Positions 8,017 through 14,523 of a stretch of DNA of 44,035 nt are shown here, in pieces; positions within the stretch are counted from its first letter, which is position 1, and each line of letters opens with the position of its first letter. This DNA comes from an uncultured Oscillospiraceae bacterium (GTDB taxonomy: Bacteria; Bacillota; Clostridia; Oscillospirales; Oscillospiraceae): contig CABSMJ010000018.1 of the NCBI GenBank assembly GCA_902478785.1, forward strand, positions 1 through 44,035, given 5' to 3'. Under the pieces are notes generated by a model. It was not told where the DNA came from, made no database searches, and saw only the letters and a list, made by a program, of their open reading frames with translations. The translations under genes were made by a program, and so were the position numbers.

Positions 8017-8973
8017 GTGATTGAAATTGAGAAGCCCAAGATTGAGTGCATCGAGACGCCGGGGGATGCTACCTATGGCAAGTATGTGGTGGAGCCGCTG
8101 GAGCGCGGCTACGGCACGACCTTAGGCAACGCCCTGCGCCGCATCATGCTGTCCTCTCTGCCCGGAACGGCTGCAACCAGCATCAAGATCGCCGGTGTTC
8201 AGCATGAATTCTCCACCATCCCCGGTGTAAAGGAGGATGTGACGGAGATCGTCCTGAACATCAAGGGCCTTCTGACTAAGCTGCACAGCGAGGGCGTCAA
8301 GACCGTCTATATCGAGGCGGTGGGCCCCTGCGAGGTGACGGCCGGCGACATCAAGAGCGACGGTGAGGTGGAGGTCCTGAATCCGGACATGCACATCGCC
8401 ACGCTGGATGCGGGTGCTACTCTGAACATGGAGATCACCCTGAGCCACGGCCGCGGCTATGTCTCCGCTGACCGGAACAAGCCTCAGCAGACCGTCATCG
8501 GCCTCATCCCCGTGGACTCCATCTATACGCCTGTCTATAAGGTGAACTATACGGTGGAGAACACCCGCGTGGGCAACATGACCGACTACGACAAGCTGAC
8601 GCTGGAGGTCTGGACCGATGGGACCATTTCCGCTCGGGACGCTGTGTCTCTGGGCGCCAAGATCCTGTGCGACCACTTCGCTCTGTTCACCGACCTCAGT
8701 GAGAGTGTGAGCAGCAAGCCCACTGTGGTGGAGAAGTCCGAGGCCCAGCATGATAAGGTCCTGGAAATGACCATCGAGGAGCTGGATCTCTCTGTCCGGA
8801 GCTTCAATTGCCTCAAGCGCGCCAACATCAACACCGTTCAGGATCTGATCTCCAAGACCGAGGACGAGATGATGAAGGTCCGTAATTTGGGCCGGAAGTC
8901 TCTGGAGGAGGTCATCAACAAGCTGAACATGATGGGCCTTTCTCTGGCCGACGAGGAAAACAGCAACAACTAA
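8017..8973 (+). CDS. rpoA: RNA polymerase alpha subunit
   Basis: 318 residues from the GTG at 8017, chosen because SD AAGGAGGG lies 8 nt upstream and the family N-terminus starts just here (IEIEKPKIECIE). A TTG 11 codons earlier is in frame but has no SD. The N-terminal dimerisation domain includes LERGYGTTLGNALRRIMLSS, and the C-terminal DNA-contacting domain includes RSFNCLKRANINTVQDL and NLGRKSLEEV. It scaffolds RNA polymerase and receives activators. Confidence 0.96.
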   Translation: MIEIEKPKIECIETPGDATYGKYVVEPLERGYGTTLGNALRRIMLSSLPGTAATSIKIAGVQHEFSTIPGVKEDVTEIVLNIKGLLTKLHSEGVKTVYIEAVGPCEVTAGDIKSDGEVEVLNPDMHIATLDAGATLNMEITLSHGRGYVSADRNKPQQTVIGLIPVDSIYTPVYKVNYTVENTRVGNMTDYDKLTLEVWTDGTISARDAVSLGAKILCDHFALFTDLSESVSSKPTVVEKSEAQHDKVLEMTIEELDLSVRSFNCLKRANINTVQDLISKTEDEMMKVRNLGRKSLEEVINKLNMMGLSLADEENSNN

Positions 8974-9021
8974 TAGGCGCCTGCGGGCGCAGACAATATT
9001 CCTGACAAGGAGGGAAAACCA

Positions 9022-9366
9022 ATGCCCGGAACCCGTAAGCTCGGCAAGACCACTGACCAGCGCAAGGCTATGCTTCGCCAGCAGGTCACCGATTTCCTGG
9101 ACAACGGCAAGATGGAGACCACCGTCACCCGCGCCAAGGAGATTCAGCCCCTGGCCGAGAAGATGATCACCCTGGGTAAGAAGAACGACCTGGCTGCCTA
9201 TCGCCAGGCTATGAGCTTCATTACCCGTGAGGATGTTTGCAAGAAGCTGTTCAAGGAGATCGCTCCCACCTATGCGGAGCGCAACGGCGGCTATACCCGC
9301 ATCACCCGCACCGGCGTCCGCCGGGGCGACGCGGCTGAGACCGCTATGATCGAACTGGTCAAGTAA
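9022..9366 (+). CDS. rplQ: 50S ribosomal protein L17
   Basis: 114 residues, the usual bacterial length. It starts MPGTRKLGKTTDQRKAMLRQ and carries the family signature TTVTRAKEIQPLAEKMI. It is the last gene of the ribosomal transcript; a strong terminator begins 16 nt after its stop. L17 lies near the peptide exit tunnel opening. Confidence 0.97.
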   Translation: MPGTRKLGKTTDQRKAMLRQQVTDFLDNGKMETTVTRAKEIQPLAEKMITLGKKNDLAAYRQAMSFITREDVCKKLFKEIAPTYAERNGGYTRITRTGVRRGDAAETAMIELVK

Positions 9367-9381
9367 GATCACTCATGCAAC

Positions 9382-9430
9382 AAAAAGCCCTTTGCCATGT
9401 GTCCTAGGAGCACATGGCAAAGGGCTTTTG
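9382..9430 (+). terminator. Terminator of the ribosomal operon
   Basis: AAAAGCCCTTTGCCATGTG and its exact complement CACATGGCAAAGGGCTTTT enclose a short TCCTAGGAG loop. The flanking A and T tracts would let it act on both strands, but both neighbours are on +. Confidence 0.93.
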
Positions 9431-9540
9431 TTCATTGGCAGGCTTGCGAAAAAGCGGGAGACATTGGCAGCTCCTGCTCCGGTTATTTTCCCACAGGCGC
9501 CGCAAACTATCCCTGTCAATGGGAAAGGGAGGCTGTTTGT

Positions 9541-10284
9541 GTGCGCTGGAAGGGTTTGATTCTCATGCTGTTTGTGTTGACTTTTCTGACGGCTCCGTCA
9601 GGGGAAAATGAGGAAGCTGCGCCTGCTGTGGGCAGCGCGGAGATCCAGGCGGAGACTGCCGCGTCAGAGGAGGAGAAATATGTGGCTTTGACCTTCGACG
9701 ATGGCCCCCGGGCAGACACCACAGGCCGCCTGCTGGATGGATTAAAGGAGCGGGGCGCAGTGGCCACCTTCTTCCTCATCGGCCAGCAGATCCCCGGCAA
9801 TGAGGCCCTGGTGCAGCGTATGGCCGCAGAGGGACACCAGGTGGGGAACCACACCTACGGCCACACCCGGCTGCAAAACGCCGACGACCAGACCATCCTC
9901 ACCGAGGTGGCCAAGACCGACACGCTGCTGCGGGAACTGTTGGGTGACGGAGTCTATTGGCTGCGGCCGCCCTATGGGCAGATCAGCCAGCGGGGCAGGA
10001 CCCTGGTCCAGGTGCCCATGATCCAGTGGACCGTGGACCCACAGGACTGGAAGCTGCTCAATGCCGACAAGGACTATCAGGCGGTGATGCAGGCCGTGGA
10101 GCCGGGCTCCGTTATCTTGATGCATGACTTTTACCCTGCCTCTGTGGACGCGGCACTGCGGGTGGTGGATACCCTCCAGGGCCAGGGCTATACCTTTGTG
10201 ACGGTGGAGGAGCTGTTCGCTCTGGCCGGGGCAGAGGCGAAGCCGGGCTGTCTCTATCGAGCTCCGGGGAAGGCAGGATATTGA
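9541..10284 (+). CDS. Secreted polysaccharide deacetylase (NodB family)
   Basis: 247 residues from GTG 9541, which has SD AGGGAGG 8 nt upstream. A longer frame runs back through the terminator and is not credible. A hydrophobic N-terminal segment (residues 3-18) is a signal peptide or anchor. NodB motifs: TFDDGP (51-56) with the catalytic base and a metal aspartate, the metal-binding histidines in NHTYGH (H104, H108), RPPYGQ, DPQDWK and MHDFYP. It probably removes N-acetyl groups from peptidoglycan or another cell-surface polysaccharide; substrate unknown. It is a single gene between two terminators. Confidence 0.88.
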   Translation: MRWKGLILMLFVLTFLTAPSGENEEAAPAVGSAEIQAETAASEEEKYVALTFDDGPRADTTGRLLDGLKERGAVATFFLIGQQIPGNEALVQRMAAEGHQVGNHTYGHTRLQNADDQTILTEVAKTDTLLRELLGDGVYWLRPPYGQISQRGRTLVQVPMIQWTVDPQDWKLLNADKDYQAVMQAVEPGSVILMHDFYPASVDAALRVVDTLQGQGYTFVTVEELFALAGAEAKPGCLYRAPGKAGY

Positions 10285-10287
10285 GGC

Positions 10288-10327
10288 AAAAAATGACCCT
10301 GCGGCATATGCCGCAGGGTCATTTTTT
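10288..10327. terminator. Bidirectional terminator, deacetylase / secG
   Basis: A 40-bp perfect palindrome with outer A6 and T6 tracts (stem TGACCCTGCGGCAT) lies between two convergent genes. It can end transcription from both sides. Confidence 0.93.
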
Positions 10328-10336
10328 ACAGCGCAA

Positions 10337-10573
10337 TCAGATGATATTCAGCACCAGGGTCAGGATGATGAAGATGGCACCCACCCACTTGGTGGCCCGG
10401 GCCAGCTTGGCGTCCATGGTTTTGGCCTTGCCCTGGGCCAGGAAGGAATCCGCCACACCGCCGATGGAACCGGACAGACCGGCGCTCTTACCGGACTGGA
10501 ACAAAACCACCAGAATCACGATCAGACCGCAAATCAACTGCAGGATCGTGAAGATCAGCTCAACAGCGCTCAT
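10337..10573 (-). CDS. secG: Protein translocase subunit SecG
   Basis: 78 residues starting MSAVELIFTILQLICGL at 10573, where SD GGAGG lies 8 nt upstream; a TTG five codons earlier overlaps that SD and is less likely. Two hydrophobic segments flank the conserved loop VVLFQSGKSAGLSGSIGG. SecG is the non-essential third subunit of SecYEG that assists SecA cycling. A well-formed promoter lies upstream at 10630-10658. Confidence 0.94.
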   Translation of the reverse strand: MSAVELIFTILQLICGLIVILVVLFQSGKSAGLSGSIGGVADSFLAQGKAKTMDAKLARATKWVGAIFIILTLVLNII

Positions 10574-10629
10574 AATGCAAACCTCCAATTTTTAAGCCGC
10601 CTACCGCGACATCCGTTTCACAGAACTTA

Positions 10630-10658
10630 ATGATAGCACAAACACCACTGTATTTCAA
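10630..10658 (-). promoter_or_regulatory. Promoter of secG
   Basis: Read on the minus strand: -35 TTGAAA (10658-10653), 17-nt spacer, -10 TATCAT (10635-10630). It lies about 57 nt from the secG start codon and matches the housekeeping sigma-A consensus well. Confidence 0.65.
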
Positions 10659-10737
10659 GTGATTTTTTGCGTTTTTCCCGGTTTTTCCCCGCTTTTGCAC
10701 AGGAGAGACGGGGAAGAGAGAAAAGAAAAAGAAAATG

Positions 10738-10776
10738 AAACAAATGTTTGCCTTTTCCGAAAAATTGTGGTAAGAT
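10738..10776 (+). promoter_or_regulatory. lexA promoter with candidate LexA operator
   Basis: -35 TTGCCT (10748-10753), 17-nt spacer, -10 TAAGAT (10771-10776). The dyad AAACAAATGTTT (10738-10749) overlaps the -35 and resembles the Firmicutes SOS box GAACnnnnGTTC with the outermost bases changed. Autoregulation of lexA is usual, and the position would occlude polymerase. Confidence 0.55.
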
Positions 10777-10826
10777 GAGAAAGAAAAAATCCGTCCCTGG
10801 GGCGGGACAGCGGAGGAGGCGTTGAG

Positions 10827-11486
10827 ATGCAGGAACTGTCCAGAATGCAGCAGAAGATCTATGACTACATTGCCGCCTTCATCCAGGAAAAGGGGTATCC
10901 CCCCTCGGTGCGGGAGATCGGCGACGCGGTGGGGCTCAAGTCCCCTTCCACGGTCCACTTCCATCTCAAGCATCTGGAGGAGGCCGGTGTCATTGAAAAG
11001 ACCGCCAACAAGGGGCGGGCCATCGTGCTCTCCGACCGGGGAGAGCGGCAGGCGGCGCACGCTCCATCCTCTCAGCCCTCTCAGACGCCCAAGGCGCCTC
11101 AGCAGGAGCCCCAGCGGGATCAGGTGCCCATTGTGGGCAACGTGGCCGCAGGCAGTCCTATTCTGGCCGAGGAGTGCGTGGAGGACTATCTGACGCTGGA
11201 TGTGGGCGGACGGGAGGAGGAGTACTTTGCCCTCCATGTCCGGGGTGAGTCTATGATCAACGCGGGCATTTTGCCCGGTGACCTGGTGGTGGTCCACCGG
11301 CAGGTGGAGGCCCACAACGGAGAGATCGTGGTGGCCCTTCTGGGGGACGAGGCCACGGTGAAGCGCTTTTCCCGCCGAGACGGCCATGTGTGGCTGCTGC
11401 CGGAGAACGAGGCCTATGCGCCCATCGACGGCACTCGGGCTCAGATCCTGGGCAAGGTGGCCTATGTGATGCGCCAGTATAACTGA
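10827..11486 (+). CDS. lexA: LexA repressor, SOS regulator
   Basis: 219 residues. The N-terminal winged helix (SVREIGDAVGLKSPSTVHFH) binds DNA. The autocleavage site is Ala108-Gly109, and the Ser142 (RGESM) and Lys179 (ATVKR) dyad carries out RecA-stimulated self-cleavage. The linker 71-98 is longer and richer in Pro and Gln than usual. The ATG follows SD GGAGGAGG. A candidate SOS box lies over its own promoter. Confidence 0.96.
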   Translation: MQELSRMQQKIYDYIAAFIQEKGYPPSVREIGDAVGLKSPSTVHFHLKHLEEAGVIEKTANKGRAIVLSDRGERQAAHAPSSQPSQTPKAPQQEPQRDQVPIVGNVAAGSPILAEECVEDYLTLDVGGREEEYFALHVRGESMINAGILPGDLVVVHRQVEAHNGEIVVALLGDEATVKRFSRRDGHVWLLPENEAYAPIDGTRAQILGKVAYVMRQYN

Positions 11487-11497
11487 ATAAGGCAAAT

Positions 11498-11536
11498 AAA
11501 ATGTCCGCTGCGGCTTTGCCGCAGCGGACATTTTTT
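11498..11536. terminator. Bidirectional terminator, lexA / binding protein
   Basis: ATGTCCGCTGCGGC and its complement GCCGCAGCGGACAT close on a TTT loop, with A4 before and T6 after. It sits between convergent genes. Confidence 0.92.
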
Positions 11537-11539
11537 GTG

Positions 11540-13078
11540 TTAGTTGCTCTCTTTGTCATCAGACAGATGGATGGTCCATTTCTCCAGGTTGTAGAAGGGA
11601 TTGGCCAGGGTGGGGGCAAGTCCATCCACCACGTTCTCCTGCACCAGAACAGAGGTGGATTTGAAGCACACCGTTACAAACGGCACCTGCTGGCGGTACT
11701 GCTGGCACAGCCGCTGGGCGCTGGCGCTGGTGCCGCTGGAGGAGAACTCCGCCAGAAGGGCATTGGTGGTGGCGTCAGAGAAGCCGCCGTAGTTGAGGCT
11801 GCCGCCGGCTGCCATCAGCCGCCGCAGGTCCCAGTCAGCGGTCAGCCGGGTCTCACCGTAGTACAGGTCGAAGTTGCCCGCTCGAATGGCCGCTGTGTAT
11901 TCCTCCCAGGGCAGTGTTTTCACCTCGATGGAGAGATTGGCGGTGCTCAGGGTGGAAGCGATGTACCGGGCCATGGAGACCTTGAAGCTGTTCTCCTCGT
12001 TGACCAGCAGGGTCAGGGTGGTGTGTCCCTCCCCCAGTCCCGCGTCCGCCAAAGCCTGCACGTAGCTCTCCTGGGAGTAGACGGTCTCCAGGGTGTCGGG
12101 GTACAGGGAGGAGACCGGAGAGATGGGGAACTGAGCTGCCTTACCGTGGCCGGAAAGGAAGGCGCTGATGGCGTATTCCCGGTCAAAGCCCTGGTTCAGG
12201 GCCTGGCGCACGGCGGGGTTGTTGAGAGGCTCCCGGCGGACGTTGATGCCGATATACTGCATAGTGGTGGTGTCGGTGTCGGAAAAGACGATGTTACCGG
12301 TGGTGCTGAAGGAGGAGGTGCCGGTGAGATCGGCGGTAATCAGCTGGACCTCATGGGAGGTGAACTGATAGAGCAGATCGTCCTGGTCCTTAATAGCCAC
12401 CAGACCGATGCGGTCCACAGGCTGGGTATTGCCCTTCCACCAGGTTTTATTGGCCATCAGGCACAGTCCGCCGTCTCCGCTGCTCCAGAGATAGGGGCCG
12501 GTGCCCGTGGGGACGGCGTTTTTTTCGGTGCCGGACTTGACGATAGGGATGTCCAACAGATTGGGGAGCAGCTTGTTGTCCCGGTTGAGCCGGATGGACA
12601 CAGTGCTGCCCTCACCGGAGACGGACTGAATGGTGGAGAACCGGGCGCTGTACCGCTGGGAGTTGGCGGCTCGGTTCAAGGTGGCCACCACATCGGCAGC
12701 CGTCAGAGGGGAACCGTCGCTGAAGGTGACGCCGGAGCGCAGGGTGAAGGTCCAGGTCAGAGTGGCGGCATCGTAGCTGGAGGAGGCGCACAAACAGGGC
12801 TGGGCGGTGAAGGTATCGTCCAGCTCAAAAAGCCCCTCATACAGCAGCGCCCCCAGGTCCTGCTGCGACCCATCGGGGCAGGTGATGGGGTCCAGGGTCT
12901 GCCCCGACCAGTAGGGGAGGGAAAAGCTGTCCGGCAGGGGGACGTCCTTGACGGGAGTCTCCTCCTCCATGGCGGAGGAGAGAATGGGCAGCATTTCCTC
13001 TTGGGTGGGATCGGCGGACCAACAGCCGGTCAGCAGCAGAAGAGGCAGCAATACAGCTGCCAGGGTTCGCATCTTCAT
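11540..13078 (-). CDS. ABC transporter solute-binding lipoprotein (peptide/nickel type)
   Basis: 512 residues. The lipobox LLTGC places the lipidated cysteine at 19, so the protein is anchored outside the membrane. The body is a family 5 extracellular solute-binding protein: SFSLPYWSGQTLDPITCPDG near the N-terminus, then TFTLRSGVTFSDGSPLTAADV, the core signature of oligopeptide/nickel-binding proteins. No permease or ATPase genes are nearby, so it is an orphan receptor working with a distant transporter, or a sensor. It lies 48 nt after pgeF on the same strand. Confidence 0.88.
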   Translation of the reverse strand: MKMRTLAAVLLPLLLLTGCWSADPTQEEMLPILSSAMEEETPVKDVPLPDSFSLPYWSGQTLDPITCPDGSQQDLGALLYEGLFELDDTFTAQPCLCASSSYDAATLTWTFTLRSGVTFSDGSPLTAADVVATLNRAANSQRYSARFSTIQSVSGEGSTVSIRLNRDNKLLPNLLDIPIVKSGTEKNAVPTGTGPYLWSSGDGGLCLMANKTWWKGNTQPVDRIGLVAIKDQDDLLYQFTSHEVQLITADLTGTSSFSTTGNIVFSDTDTTTMQYIGINVRREPLNNPAVRQALNQGFDREYAISAFLSGHGKAAQFPISPVSSLYPDTLETVYSQESYVQALADAGLGEGHTTLTLLVNEENSFKVSMARYIASTLSTANLSIEVKTLPWEEYTAAIRAGNFDLYYGETRLTADWDLRRLMAAGGSLNYGGFSDATTNALLAEFSSSGTSASAQRLCQQYRQQVPFVTVCFKSTSVLVQENVVDGLAPTLANPFYNLEKWTIHLSDDKESN

Positions 13079-13126
13079 GGCAGTCCTCCTTCGTGGGAAA
13101 GTGGGCGGGGAAACAGGCGGAAAGGC

Positions 13127-13939
13127 TCAGCGCCGCAGGGCGATCTGGGCCACCTGAGCGCCTCGCCGCTGTCCCATCTTCCGATGGGACCAGAACAGAT
13201 CGGGGCGGCAGGCGGTGCACAGCTCACAGACCTGAATCTGTCCGGCGCTGACGCCTGCGCGCAGGAGCCACAGCCGGTTGAGGCCCCGCAGGTCCACGTG
13301 GTATTTGGCGCCCTGACGAGTGATAAAGGGTTCGGCCTGGGCGCCGAAGGCGGCATACATGGCCTCCGGCACGTCACCGTCGGTCTCAAAGCAGCAGGGG
13401 CCAATGCAGGGGCCCAGGGCCACCAGCAGGTTCTCCGGCCGGGTGCCGTAGCATCGGCCCATCTCCGACACCGTCTTGCTCAGAATGCCGTTGGCCACGC
13501 CCCGCCAGCCGGCGTGGACTGCGCCTACCGAGCGGGTGAAGGGGTCGTAGAGCAGCGCCGTGCCGCAATCGGCGGAAAATACCGTCAGGGCAAGATCGGG
13601 GACATTGGTGATGAGGGCGTCAGCCTGGTAGTCTCGGGGCCGCCACAGCCCCTTTCCTGCGTCGTCGGCGGTGACCATCAGGACGTTGTCACCGTGGACC
13701 TGATTGCTGAGGACCGTGCGTTGGACATCGGTGCCTATGGCGGCACAGAACCGGCGGTAGTTTTCCTCCACTGCCTCCTGGGCGTCGCCCCGTCCAATCC
13801 CCAGGTTCAGGGTGTGGAAGGGGGAGTTGCTGACGCCGCCCTGCCGGGTGGAAAAGCCGTGGAGCACACCGGCACAGTCCTCCAGGTGAGAGGCGGCCAG
13901 CCACATCAAACCGTTTCGTTCATGGGTCAAAAAGGACAT
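13127..13939 (-). CDS. pgeF: Peptidoglycan editing factor, laccase-domain YfiH family
   Basis: 270 residues from the ATG at 13939 (SD GGAGG, 5-nt gap); the frame stays open further up but without an SD. Metal and active-site residues are H82 (NQVHGDN), C125 (SADCG) and H142 (HAGWRG), with the conserved GPCIGPCCFE following. The family was long called polyphenol oxidase. In Escherichia coli PgeF removes mis-incorporated L-Ser from peptidoglycan precursors, and purine nucleoside activity is reported for other members. It lies downstream of secA with a repeat-rich gap between. Confidence 0.9.
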   Translation of the reverse strand: MSFLTHERNGLMWLAASHLEDCAGVLHGFSTRQGGVSNSPFHTLNLGIGRGDAQEAVEENYRRFCAAIGTDVQRTVLSNQVHGDNVLMVTADDAGKGLWRPRDYQADALITNVPDLALTVFSADCGTALLYDPFTRSVGAVHAGWRGVANGILSKTVSEMGRCYGTRPENLLVALGPCIGPCCFETDGDVPEAMYAAFGAQAEPFITRQGAKYHVDLRGLNRLWLLRAGVSAGQIQVCELCTACRPDLFWSHRKMGQRRGAQVAQIALRR

Positions 13940-14447
13940 GGAATCCTCCGTTTCGCCGCCAGTGCGGCACAAATCAAGAAATGAAATTTTCCACAGGAGA
14001 AGGGCAGAGCGCCCGTTCTCCGGCGAAGAGGCCACCGCGCTGAAGGGAGGAAACCCCATATCAGGCGGTATGGCTGGAAGATACCCCCTGCCCTCCGCCA
14101 GGAGAACAGGGGGCTGGTCAGGCGGCAGGCGAAACCTGCCCTGCCTTTTGTCAAAACACTTGGACACGCCATTGAGGCGCGGCTTGCTGGCGCTCACATG
14201 GGCCGCAACGGCGGTTTACTGGTCGTGGTACTCCTTGCAGGTGCACTTCTTCCACTTGAGGCCGCTGCCGCAGGGGCACAGATCGTTGCGTATCCCATGG
14301 GGCGGTCCGCCCCATGGGAGCCCTTCCGATTGCACATCCTCGGCAGGCAGAGCCTGCCTGCGGCAAGGTTTTGCCGCGTGGCGTCAAAACACTTGGACGC
14401 GCCACTGGGCGCGGCTCGCCGGTGCTCGCACAGGCCGCAACGGCGAT
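13940..14447. other. Gene-free region with hairpins and a partial secA-tail duplicate
   Basis: 508 bp between secA and pgeF without a supported gene. Hairpins seen: GGCAGG-CGAAA-CCTGCC (about 14124-14140); CCCATGGGGCG/CGCCCCATGGG just after 14295; GCAGGC/GCCTGC around 14345-14360; GCGGCAA/TTGCCGC around 14360-14378. The stretch at about 14150-14290 is a copy of the secA 3' end. The rest looks like hairpin-rich decayed DNA. Confidence 0.7.
14150..14290 (-). repeat. Duplicate copy of the secA 3' end (zinc-tail module)
   Basis: About 141 bp repeat the segment 14383-14523 at an offset of 232-233 bp with about 90% identity. The copy includes the last 24 codons of secA and some 65 bp beyond the stop. 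Read on the minus strand it still encodes RNDLCPCGSGLKWKKCTCKE followed by YHDQ and stop, with no altered residue in that tail, so the duplication is recent or selected. No start codon with an SD serves it. Confidence 0.85.
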
Positions 14448-14523
14448 TTACTGGTCGTGGTACTCCTTGCAAGTGCACTTCTTCCACTTGAGGCCGCTGC
14501 CGCAGGGGCAAAGGTCGTTGCGG
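14383..14523 (-). repeat. Parent copy of the duplicated secA tail
   Basis: This is the 3' end of the intact secA plus 65 bp downstream. It pairs with the copy at 14150-14290; the 92 bp between them hold three inverted repeats. A tandem event or a slippage event at the hairpins could explain it. Confidence 0.85.

Noticed and set aside
11501..13984. 827-codon + strand frame opposite the binding protein and pgeF
   Set aside because: Shadow frame; both minus-strand genes show catalytic or lipobox signatures, and the frame runs over a terminator.
14194..14511. Overlapping short frames across the secA-tail duplicate
   Set aside because: They are in frames other than the SecA tail and arise from repeated GC-rich sequence.
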